Part shown: piece by piece, positions 35,854-44,723 of the stretch
Numbering within the stretch: position 1 is the stretch's first letter
How the letters are laid out: every line of letters begins with the position of its first letter
Assembly: GCA_002335605.1 (NCBI GenBank)
Contig: BEDY01000006.1
Span: forward strand, 620,001 to 684,000
Direction: 5' to 3'
DNA from: Prillingera fragicola
Taxonomy: Eukaryota; Basidiomycota; Tremellomycetes; Trichosporonales; Trichosporonaceae
DNA: 64,000 nt
Made by a program: the position numbers and the translations under genes
Notes under the pieces: model-generated
Databases searched by the model: none
The model's input: only the letters and a program-made list of their open reading frames with translations
Told to the model about the DNA's origin: nothing

Positions 35854-38800
35854 CTATATGTGACCGCCGAGGTTACGCCGTCCCCTGCTCGCGGGCGCGC
35901 CGGCAGTGACGGGCGTTGGCGTCGGTGGGGCGTTGGCCAGGCGTGTGGCTGTCGACGGCGTGGGGGTGGGGCCGTCCCAGAGACCGAGGCCGATGTCGCC
36001 GTTCGCGCCCGGCAAGGAGGCGTTGGCCTGAGTCGGGGTGCGTTGGGCTGAGGCTTTGCCGTTGGGCGCGGCGGCGGGGGATTTGTCGCTGGCAGTGGTG
36101 GAGGGGTTGGAGGCGGAGCGCTTTGAGATGGTGCCGGCGCTCTCGCTGGGGTTTACACCAGCAGTGTTCTCCGTGTTGGGCTTGGAGCGGAGGGGGCGGG
36201 AGGTGACGGAAGCCGGGCGGACGGGGACTGTCGCCGCGGTGGAGGAGCGGGGGGTGCGGGCGGTGGGTGCGATCTTGGTGGACGAGTTCCACGGCGGTTT
36301 GACGGCCAGCTTTGTGGGAGAGCCAGACGTTACACGGCTACGGAGGGTAGAGTATGAGCGCTCGCCCAGGCTGCGGTCGGTAGGCGACATGGCCATGGCC
36401 GGAGGGAGGCTGCGGCGAACTCGCGACCCGGGGCGGAGGGCGGGGTTGATCTCGTCGCTCGAGCGCAAGCGGTTCGCAAACTTGGCGTTGGCGGCTGCGG
36501 TGGGCATCGACATGTTGCCGCTCGAGGCGCGGTCCAGGTTGTTGAGCCTGGACATGGACGCCGGGCGGGCAGTAGCCCGCGTGGCTGCAGGTGCAGCAGA
36601 GGCGCGCGCACCGGAAGGTTTGGGTTTCGCCTCGCCGCTGAACGCAAACGACATGACCGACATACCGTCCGACATGCTGTCGTCAAACTCCGCCCTGGAA
36701 CCGCCAGGTCCGCTACGCCGAGGTGTGAGCTTGTTGGGCGAGCCGTCTTCAGTCTTGAGCGGCACAGTGCGGGCCTGTGGGATGCGAGGGGAGACTGAGG
36801 ATGCCCGGCCCTCGGCAACATTTTCGAGGGGGCCACGGCCGAGGGAGAAACGCTGGGTGATGTACGGGCGAGGAGCAGTCGCGGCTGGTCGAGCACTGTG
36901 CCACTCGTAAACTTTGACAAACCGGTAGAGGTTGCGTTTCTTGATCGACATGTGCCGCCTGCTCGCGCTCATACGCTTGGTGCTCAAATCGGTGTGCGAC
37001 TCGGAGCGCGGACCGGTGCCTTTGCCCGTGCTTGTCGACATTGGCAAGCTTGTCGAGCCCACCATCTCACACAGTAGCGACACGTCGGTGAACCGCACAA
37101 TCCACTGTTCGCTGCTCTTGTGGCCCTTGAGAATGTCACTCAAGCGGTGACGGCTCTTGCTCTCCTTTGTCGGCTTGTCCGTCACGAGACCCTTGATCTC
37201 AGCCATGGACCTCTCGCTCACAAGCAGACGATCAGGCTTGGGCGCCATGAGTGTCTTGTTCTTCTCCATGCCCTCGATACGGGCCCATGCGTCGCGAGTT
37301 TTCTCGCGCTCCTCAAACGACGTCTTTTCGTCCTCGATGCTGCGCACAATTTGCTGCACTTCGTCGACCATGGCCAGAGTCGCCTCGTACTCCTTTGTGG
37401 ACGGCGAGGTGTTGTAGAGCAAGTTCTGGAAGAGTAAAGGGTACTTGAGCAGGCGCTGAAAGGGTTTGCTGAGCGAAATGCTCAAACCAGCTTCACCGCG
37501 CTCGGCTGCCAGCTCCTCGAGACTCTGAATGAGCTTGCTCAAGCGACCAAGCTGGGTCTCCTCAAGCCGGCGCGACGAACGACGGCCGCCAGTCGCGATA
37601 CTCTCGGCAGTTGCCATCGCCTCGTCGAGCTGTGTCAGAGCACGCTCCAGATGTAAAATATACGTGGCATACTCGCGCAGAATGTCCGAGTGCGAGGTGA
37701 ACACGTCTGCGAGGCTGCGCACGAGGGGAAACTGCTCGTCGTACCGCTTCCGCAGCGCCGTAACCTGCTTGATGTGGCCTTCCAGAATACCAGTCGAAAT
37801 GACAGTGAGCACCTGCTCCAGGTCGTCTGGCAGCGTAACCGGCCCAGCAATGACACTCGAAATGCTACCACGCGAGGTGACACGCGTGTGTCCGCTTTCG
37901 CTCCTGTTGTGGAAAATGTGTGGCTTGGCCGCCGGCGCGGCCGTCGGAGTCACATTGCGGTCGGTAACTGGCGGGGCCGACTTGCTGGGTTGGGTGCCGG
38001 GCGGTGCACTGCCACGAGTGAGGGCGTTGTAGGCGCTGATGCGCGCAGCCATTTCTGCGCTAGGCGTCCGGGCTTGCAAGTGGGAGTCGTTTGGGTCGGG
38101 CGATCCTAAAGGTGGGGAAGACATAATGGTTGGCGTGATCGTGTCACGGCGTGAGTCTGACGACTGGCGGGGACTACCAGAGGCATAGTGGGCGGCGATA
38201 GGTAGGAACCCTCCGTCGTCGTGACCATGACCATGTGCCGAGGAGCTCGTTGGCGGTGACAGAGTACGAGTGAGGGCGACCGGATCTGGTAGTGATAATG
38301 ACGGCGAGGTCTCGGATGCTGGCAAGAGAGCCTTGCAGAACGTGTCGTTGAGCTTTAACAGGTCTTGCACGTAGCGTTCCTCGCTGTTGACAATCTCCCA
38401 AAGAACCTCTTGACGAGCGCGTTCGCGGGGTCCCAGGTTGGCGATCAGCTCGTCGTCCATTGCTGCACTCCAGCTCTCGGGCTGCGGCAAATAACTCTGG
38501 GCGCTCATGGTGGAGGCGTCCGACGACGCGAGAGTCGACAAGGTGGATTTTGTCGGCGAATGACTGACTCCGCTGCCAGAAGTCAACGATCCCGAAGTCT
38601 TGCGGGCATGTGTTTGTGTCTGCGATGCGCGCGAGCTCGAACGCGACATTGCTCTCTGCGCATTTGTCGGTGTAGGAGCACGAGGGGCTGTAGGAAGAGG
38701 GAGTTGCTTTGTGGGTGATATCGAACGAGTAGACGCACGTCGTAGAGACGACACACCGCGCACAGGGGAAGGCACACGGCGTGTGGGAGAGGTGCCATAT

Positions 38801-39336
38801 TGCGACGTGCGGTTTGCAGGTCCAGAGGCACCGTTTGCACGGGCACGCAGGTCGCTCTCACTGGCGTGATCTATAGGTCCCAAGTTGCGTGTCGGGCTCT
38901 GGAACATGACCTTTTTAACATTGTCTGCGCTCATGCGATGCCGAGGTGATTTCGTGACCCAGTCGCCCAGCGTGCCCTTGCCAATGTCTGGCAGGACGAG
39001 TGACGGCGGGCGATCATCGCTGACTGCTGCGTCTTTGGGCGGAGGAACTGGGGCGGCAGAGGTCGACGCCAGGGCCGACGACGAGGAGGAAGGATGTGGA
39101 GGGGCGTTGCCAGTTGAGCTTGCGGATGTTGGCGTGGGGGTGCGCGTGGAACGCTGCGAGCCGAGCAGAGGAGCACGCGTGCGCAGCGAGCGTTGACGGT
39201 TTACACGAATTGTCGCGTCGGAGCGACCCGCTCCAGCACCTTCCTTGTCATCCTGCGAGGGACGGGCACCGGGCTGTGCGGCGGGACCGCCATTGACGCC
39301 GTTGCTGGGCTTGAAGCGCGAGAAGAGCGACTTCAT
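35854..39336 (-). CDS. Rho guanine-nucleotide exchange factor (Dbl-homology, DH-PH)
   Basis: 1160-aa single-exon protein. A Ser/Pro/Arg-rich N-terminus (about 300 aa) precedes the first DH helix, EVLWEIVNSEERYVQDLL, at about residue 305. A low-complexity insert of about 190 residues follows, and the rest of the DH domain spans about 497-670: GHIKQVTALRKRYDEQFPLV, the conserved SLSKPFQRLLKYPLLFQNLL and a final helix ending IVRSIEDEKTSFEEREK. A PH-like region (QWIVRFTDVSLLCEM, KKRNLYRFVKVYEWH) lies at about 735-820, then a disordered tail. Such proteins activate Rho/Cdc42 GTPases in cell polarity and cytokinesis; which GTPase is not evident. The start ATG at 39336 follows a C/T-rich minus-strand leader. 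The long coding region without introns is unusual beside its neighbours. Confidence 0.9.
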   Translation of the reverse strand: MKSLFSRFKPSNGVNGGPAAQPGARPSQDDKEGAGAGRSDATIRVNRQRSLRTRAPLLGSQRSTRTPTPTSASSTGNAPPHPSSSSSALASTSAAPVPPPKDAAVSDDRPPSLVLPDIGKGTLGDWVTKSPRHRMSADNVKKVMFQSPTRNLGPIDHASESDLRARANGASGPANRTSQYGTSPTRRVPSPVRGVSSLRRASTRSISPTKQLPLPTAPRAPTPTNAQRAMSRSSSRASQTQTHARKTSGSLTSGSGVSHSPTKSTLSTLASSDASTMSAQSYLPQPESWSAAMDDELIANLGPRERARQEVLWEIVNSEERYVQDLLKLNDTFCKALLPASETSPSLSLPDPVALTRTLSPPTSSSAHGHGHDDGGFLPIAAHYASGSPRQSSDSRRDTITPTIMSSPPLGSPDPNDSHLQARTPSAEMAARISAYNALTRGSAPPGTQPSKSAPPVTDRNVTPTAAPAAKPHIFHNRSESGHTRVTSRGSISSVIAGPVTLPDDLEQVLTVISTGILEGHIKQVTALRKRYDEQFPLVRSLADVFTSHSDILREYATYILHLERALTQLDEAMATAESIATGGRRSSRRLEETQLGRLSKLIQSLEELAAERGEAGLSISLSKPFQRLLKYPLLFQNLLYNTSPSTKEYEATLAMVDEVQQIVRSIEDEKTSFEEREKTRDAWARIEGMEKNKTLMAPKPDRLLVSERSMAEIKGLVTDKPTKESKSRHRLSDILKGHKSSEQWIVRFTDVSLLCEMVGSTSLPMSTSTGKGTGPRSESHTDLSTKRMSASRRHMSIKKRNLYRFVKVYEWHSARPAATAPRPYITQRFSLGRGPLENVAEGRASSVSPRIPQARTVPLKTEDGSPNKLTPRRSGPGGSRAEFDDSMSDGMSVMSFAFSGEAKPKPSGARASAAPAATRATARPASMSRLNNLDRASSGNMSMPTAAANAKFANRLRSSDEINPALRPGSRVRRSLPPAMAMSPTDRSLGERSYSTLRSRVTSGSPTKLAVKPPWNSSTKIAPTARTPRSSTAATVPVRPASVTSRPLRSKPNTENTAGVNPSESAGTISKRSASNPSTTASDKSPAAAPNGKASAQRTPTQANASLPGANGDIGLGLWDGPTPTPSTATRLANAPPTPTPVTAGAPASRGRRNLGGHI

Positions 39337-41019
39337 GAGAGGTGCTGTAGAGACAGGGGTGACGAGTCACCCCAGACTGGTGCTGTAGAGGGAGGTATGA
39401 TTGTGTGTATGCAAGGTGAGGTGGTGGATAGTGCGAGTGCAAAGAAATGAGCAAAGGGTGGACGACGACAGGGCTGATTGTTTTGGCGCGACACGCGGGT
39501 TGGGTGGCAAGGGGGGGGGACTTTTGGCTGCGTGGTGGTTACCACTTTGAGTTGCGGCGGCGACTTTTGGTTAGGGAGCACGACGACCAACTAGGCAACG
39601 CGTGAGTACGAGCAAGAGAAAGAGAGAGACAGAGTGGCACGGCTGCCATGTGTGTGGTCGAGAAAGTTGGACGCGAAACACGACAACCTCGCAAAGGCGC
39701 GTTGGCAGCCGTGCCCCATTCTCCAACCACTGTCAGGTCGAAAGCGCGGGCCACTTCTCGCCCTCTAGGCTCTTAACGACAACTATTTGGTACATGCATG
39801 ATCAAATGACGTAGGATACCAAGACAAACATGCACCACACAAACATGCACCACGCATTGATCTCTACACAAGAGGCTGAATATGAGGGCTGGGACACACT
39901 GCAGTGCCGACTGCCTCGGGCCAGAGTGGTGAGGCTGGAGTGGACGCGTGTGGAGGACGTGTGGTCATCGGCTCAGCCACTTTCAGCATGATTGTTTCAG
40001 AGACAAGGATGCTGCAACCGGAAACATGCCCCGCACAATGCTGCAAACTTGGTATGGGCTGACGGCTATGCGGTGTTAGCTGCTGTGCATATGTGCATGA
40101 ATCTCAGCCAGTCATACCGCAAGGCCGTGCAAGAAAGGCCAACGGTCACCAGAGTACGTCTCCTGTACAGCGATTTCCACAACGAGACGCGTCGGGGGTG
40201 CTGCAGGGAGGGCGGTGGGTGGCGGTTCCGCTGTTTGTAAATCTGTATTAATCTAATAAGGGTCATATAGTAATTGCCTACAGAAGATTGTTAATGGGCA
40301 GGGTAATGAGGCAATCATTTACGTAATACAAGATTGGCATGATGAGGTCATTTGGCGGTCTACCTGCCTGAAGAGGCTAAAATGGTCCCGTCTCGTTGAA
40401 TCCGGCGCCCATCCATCCATGTGGGTCCTGGCTGGGGTGGACCTCGGTTTGGTGCTCATTCAGAGGTCCTCGTCCCCCCCGCTTTTCCTATCCATCCAGC
40501 AGCAGCATACTCTTTCTCTCTTACAAGCCACTACCTTGTTCCAGTCTCAACACGCACAACACAATCTCCACTGTAACACTACAACACATCAAAGCATCAA
40601 CTGTCCCCTCCAACCTAAAGAAAACACCTGGCACCCTTACGGCCAGGCCGCCCTGTGTAGTAGATTATCCACCTCCAACATCTTCAAGCAGCATCCACAC
40701 CGCCTCTTGCAATCCACAAAACCAACAGCCATCTCCCGATAGCATCTAGACTGTCCACTCGGTCTACGTCATCGTCATCTGGTCCAGCTTCTACGCTACA
40801 GCTGTTACACTCGGTGACCCACATTATCTCTTTGGAGCACTTTGACCAGAAGCCCCATATCTAGGTTTACTGCAGCAGCTCGGTCGCCGAACACTCTCCC
40901 TTTGCCACCTCTTCCCTCGGGACCCCTTACAACCACGGTGTGCCCAACGACACAGCTCCCGGGCGCTAGCCCGTGATTATTCTCTCCCTCGCTCTGCAGA
41001 CCATCCATTCTGCAGAGAC
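39337..41019. other. Divergent intergenic region between the RhoGEF gene and the next gene
   Basis: 1.68 kb. No supportable coding sequence. It contains a 15-bp direct duplication at 39824-39853 and, from about 40400 to 41019, a pyrimidine/CA-rich + strand leader for the gene starting at 41020. Confidence 0.5.
39824..39853. repeat. Tandem duplication of a 15-bp unit
   Basis: ACAAACATGCACCAC occurs twice head-to-tail without mismatch, in the non-coding region upstream of the RhoGEF gene. Confidence 0.85.
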
Positions 41020-43233
41020 ATGCGCAAGGGTTTGCTCGGAAGGCCCTCGAGGTCTTACAAGGATGTGGACCACAACGCCGAGGGCTTGTCAGCAGTGGGA
41101 TCGGCGCCCTATGGCGGAGCGCCGTCAAAATATGACATGCCCGACAATGGCAGCATCCACACGGTCAAGACGTACCGTCCATGTGAGTGCCAACCGTTGG
41201 GGCGAGCTGACCACTCCAGCGTACGCCGAACTGCACTTTAAGCGCCAGGCGATGCACGACCCGCATCCATCATCCTCCTTCTCACCTCTTCCCCCGGCGT
41301 TCAACCTTGGGCGCAAGGTCCAAAAGGAGCAGGCGCTCGCGGGGCAGAGGGCGGAATTGAATCACATTTTGGAACCAGGCTACAAATCAGGAGCCCACTC
41401 TGTCTATGGCGAGGACGAGGCTGCGAGCGTCGCCGGGCCCAGCCGGCTGTCATCGGTGCGAACAGCAGGCGGCCTAGGCGCATTGGCACGCAAGCACAAG
41501 GACAAGGTCAAGGACACTGGCGACGGTTTGAGAGCGTTTCACTCGGCGTCCAACCTGAACAAGACCGAGCAAGCTGGCGGCGGCAAGAAAAAGGGCCTCG
41601 GCGGTGTGTACGTCGACTCGAGTGGCCGACTTCACGACACCGAGTACGACCCATTTGCCGGCGTTGCCGAAATGTCTCGTCGGAAATCCCGGCGGAGGAG
41701 TGCTTTTGGCCACCAGAGGCGGCATTCCAGTGGCAGCTCTTGCTCAGAAGCTAGCTCTGACTCTGGAGGAGGCGGAGTCGCAGATCACCGACGAAGCTAC
41801 GACGACCGGACGACAAACGATGAGCCTGTTGACCGGGAACGGGATGAGATTCGGCGGCGGTTAGAGGTGGAGCGGAGGAGGTTGGACGAGGTTTCTGGGT
41901 ATGCTGCGGCGCGGAGACGGAGCATGATGAGTGACCGGGCGAGTGGGTTTATGAGCGGCCGTGCGACGCCGAGCATTCGTTCTGGCGAGGATGGATTGTC
42001 GACGCACCACAGCTTGGCGCCAAACGGCCGGGCACACTCACGCATGGGTCAAGCATCTCCGGTGGCCGAAAAGGTTGAGCGGACACCGAGCAACCTCTCG
42101 GGCAGTTCGTACAACACGACCCGGCAATCTGTGCGAGGGACGAGCAGCGGCGGTCACGACGAGTCACCTCGGAAGCACACTGAGACTATAGCAGTCATTC
42201 CACCATCGCCGACGTCTCCGTCGTCGTCGCGCACGGCGCCTGCGCCCATGTCCCCCGAAGGCCCTCCGCCGCCGCCGTACGACAAGCCGGATGTGTCACG
42301 CTCGCCAGAACTGGTCAAGGTGAACTCTGCCGCGACGATGTCAACGGTCAAGCAGGCCAAGCCCAAAGTCAAAGCGGTCACCAAGCAGCGGATCGAGCTG
42401 GCTGCAGACGGTGCGACTCGTATCACTGGATTCGACGCTGCGCCTCGCCCCACGTCCGTGGCTACGGCGCCGATTGCGCCGCACATTCGCGTCGCCGAGT
42501 CTGTGCGCAGTCTCGAGAGCTCTCGGAGCTCGGAGCGCGACAGCCGCTCGTACCGCCCCAAGCCGACCGACCGCCCGCGCGAGCAGCTTTTTCCCGAGAC
42601 GCCCGCGCAGGCCAAGCGCCGCGAGGAGAGGGAACGCCGTAACCTGCGCGCCGGCAAGACCTCGGGCGGGCGTCTCGCTCTCGACAGTGTCGCGAGCTCT
42701 AGCAGGTCGCGGATTCTCCCAGAGATTGAGATTGTAGAGGACGACGACCCCCGCATCGTCTTCCCCTCCAATGGCCTGTCTACTCGGGTACAGACGACGC
42801 ACGACCACGTTATCCGCACCAGCCACGATTCGCGGCGCGCCGACTCGCTCAACACCTCGGGCCGGTCGCTCACTTATGGAGACGGGAGCAACCGCGCACC
42901 CTCGGCGATCATCGAGGAGGCGGGCGGAGGATACTTGCCGTCACGATGGGCAAACGGCGACCGCCACCTGCGTGTCACAGAGGAGGAAAAGGACCGATAC
43001 CGCCCCCGCGAGTGGGGTGGCAAGCACGGCAGTCTCGGCGGAAGGCCAGACGAGTGGCGGTGAGTACGGGAGCACTGCGAGCGGTGCTCGCAGCTGAAGG
43101 CCATTGAATAGCATGCTGACATCACAGACCCGACGCCAAGGACCACCTCAAGCGCAACGTCAAGGACCTGTCGACGAACGCGCGGTTCTCCATGTTTCGC
43201 GCGAAAAAGAAGATACTCCGCAAAGTCGAGTAG
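41020..43233 (+). CDS. Unrecognised basic disordered protein
   Basis: 702-aa protein with introns 41183-41219 (37 nt) and 43060-43127 (68 nt). Ser/Arg-rich throughout. Segments of note: GGVYVDSSGRLHDTEYDPFA; a Glu/Arg-rich heptad-like stretch RERDEIRRRLEVERRRLDE that may form a short helix or coiled coil; a proline run followed by PPPY (possible WW-domain ligand); a second basic helix-like stretch AQAKRREERERRNLRAG; IEIVEDDDPRIVFPSNG; and a C-terminus DLSTNARFSMFRAKKKILRK. The end is well ordered and coded across an intron, which argues that it is conserved. No known domain recognised; a cytoskeletal or cortical scaffold would fit the composition, but that is a guess. Confidence 0.75.
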
Positions 43234-43700
43234 TTGCCAGTGTTTGTTATCGGTGTTGTAGGAGACGTTGCATCATTTCTTTGTATCAGCTACTGCCTGT
43301 CGCACAACCACAACTGCCACGAGCGCGAGCCGCACAAGAGTTTACAACTATGGCGATTGTTGACATTTGGAGAGTCTTGGCGCAGATCACTCGACGATCA
43401 GATCTGATTCCTGCCCCCCTCGCAGTCGACTGCACGTCCGGCAGTGCGATCCTGCGATCTGTGGATCTGGGTCAGGAATCTGTGCCAAGCACCGCCGGCC
43501 AGCTGCGACCATCAAGCTTCGCTGCAAGCTGCTACGTGCCAGCACGTGCGGCCTGGCTGCAGGCTGGCCACGATGGCTGCCCAGACAGCGGCAGCACTCG
43601 TATGCCATTGCGTCATTACTCCTCCCTGCAGCGACATGAGACGGAACCAAAACACAGCGGGACCAAACATATCTGCCACTCTCAGGCACGCCCACCTCCT

Positions 43701-43781
43701 CTTGGCACGAAATGGAATGCCAAGCGCCAAGCCATGCCAAGCCCATTGTCTCGCCTTGGCATTTTCTGTGCATCTCTTGGC
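43701..43781. promoter_or_regulatory. Six PacC/Rim101 core sites within 81 bp
   Basis: CTTGGC at 43701-43706, GCCAAG at 43719-43724, 43726-43731 and 43736-43741, then CTTGGC at 43755-43760 and 43776-43781. PacC of Aspergillus recognises GCCARG; the density and location upstream of the PacC gene suggest an autoregulatory element. Confidence 0.6.
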
Positions 43782-44349
43782 TCGGCAGGGACACCACGGC
43801 ACTCGACGGTGTCATCTTTGCTGGTAGTGTTGCGATGCATGGTGGCATGAACGTGGGTCAGAGTGACGAGCAGCAGCACAAGGCGCGGCAGGCAGGGGGC
43901 TATTTGGGCTCGAGACTGGGCTGCGCAGCTCGCAGCTTGCAGCGCCATGGGGCTATTTGGGTGAGTCGCCGCCTGGCGTTGCTGTGGCTTTCCTTGAGTG
44001 GCTTTTGTATATGTGGGGTAGGACCTTTGAGTGAGTCACAAGCGGCGCGGATCGGTGCTAATACGGGCTCTTTCGGCCAGAGTGCTGCGTGCTGCGTGCT
44101 GCGGCGCTGCGGCAGGTTGACGGAGATATACGACACCGTTGCGGCCGTAGAGAGCGAGGATTGTGGGAGACGCTGGATTGGCTGGGCAGACGTAAGCTGG
44201 GCTGGGGCCGGGAATGGCGACAGGCGAGGGAGCGGAGAGATTGCGGCAGTGGTCATGACCGAGGGGGTGGGGGAGGAGCGGAGGGTCGTGGAAGAAGAAC
44301 AGTAGCAATGGACCTCCCTGAAGACGAGGCAAAGAGGCTCTGGCTGGGC

Positions 44350-44406
44350 GCCAAGAGCAAGAGCAGCAGCAGAGGCACCAGCCAAGCCCACGATCACTGT
44401 GCCAAG
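44350..44406 (+). promoter_or_regulatory. Three PacC/Rim101 core sites near the PacC transcription start
   Basis: GCCAAG at 44350-44355, 44381-44386 and 44401-44406, 318-374 bp before the start codon, all in the same orientation and just ahead of the pyrimidine-rich leader. Confidence 0.5.
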
Positions 44407-44723
44407 CAAAAGTGTCCTCTGCCGTTCTCCTTGCCCCTCCTCCTGCTTTTGCTCCTCCTCCTGCCCCGACCTCATTCCTTTCTCTTCTTCTCTCTCTTCT
44501 TCATATCAAACTAAACAGCCCCACATTTCCTCTTTCTCTTTTGCATCCCATCTCACACTCTACTTGACATCTACTTTCCCATCTACTGCTACTACTCTTC
44601 GACAGTCACACCCCGCGCTGGCCACGCAGCCCCTTTTCACCCTTCCCTCCTTCCCCACCAGCGACAACCCTCCGGCATCATCCCTGTCCTCCGCCGCCAC
44701 CACCTTTCCTCCCATCCACAACG

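Larger units (their letters stand above)
43234..44723. promoter_or_regulatory. Upstream region of the PacC gene with eleven PacC core sites
   Basis: 1.49 kb between stop and start codons of tandem genes. GCCAAG occurs on the + strand at 43484, 43719, 43726, 43736, 44350, 44381 and 44401, and CTTGGC (same site, other strand) at 43376, 43701, 43755 and 43776 (first bases given). A C/T-rich leader runs from about 44400 to the ATG at 44724. No gene is supported here. Confidence 0.6.
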
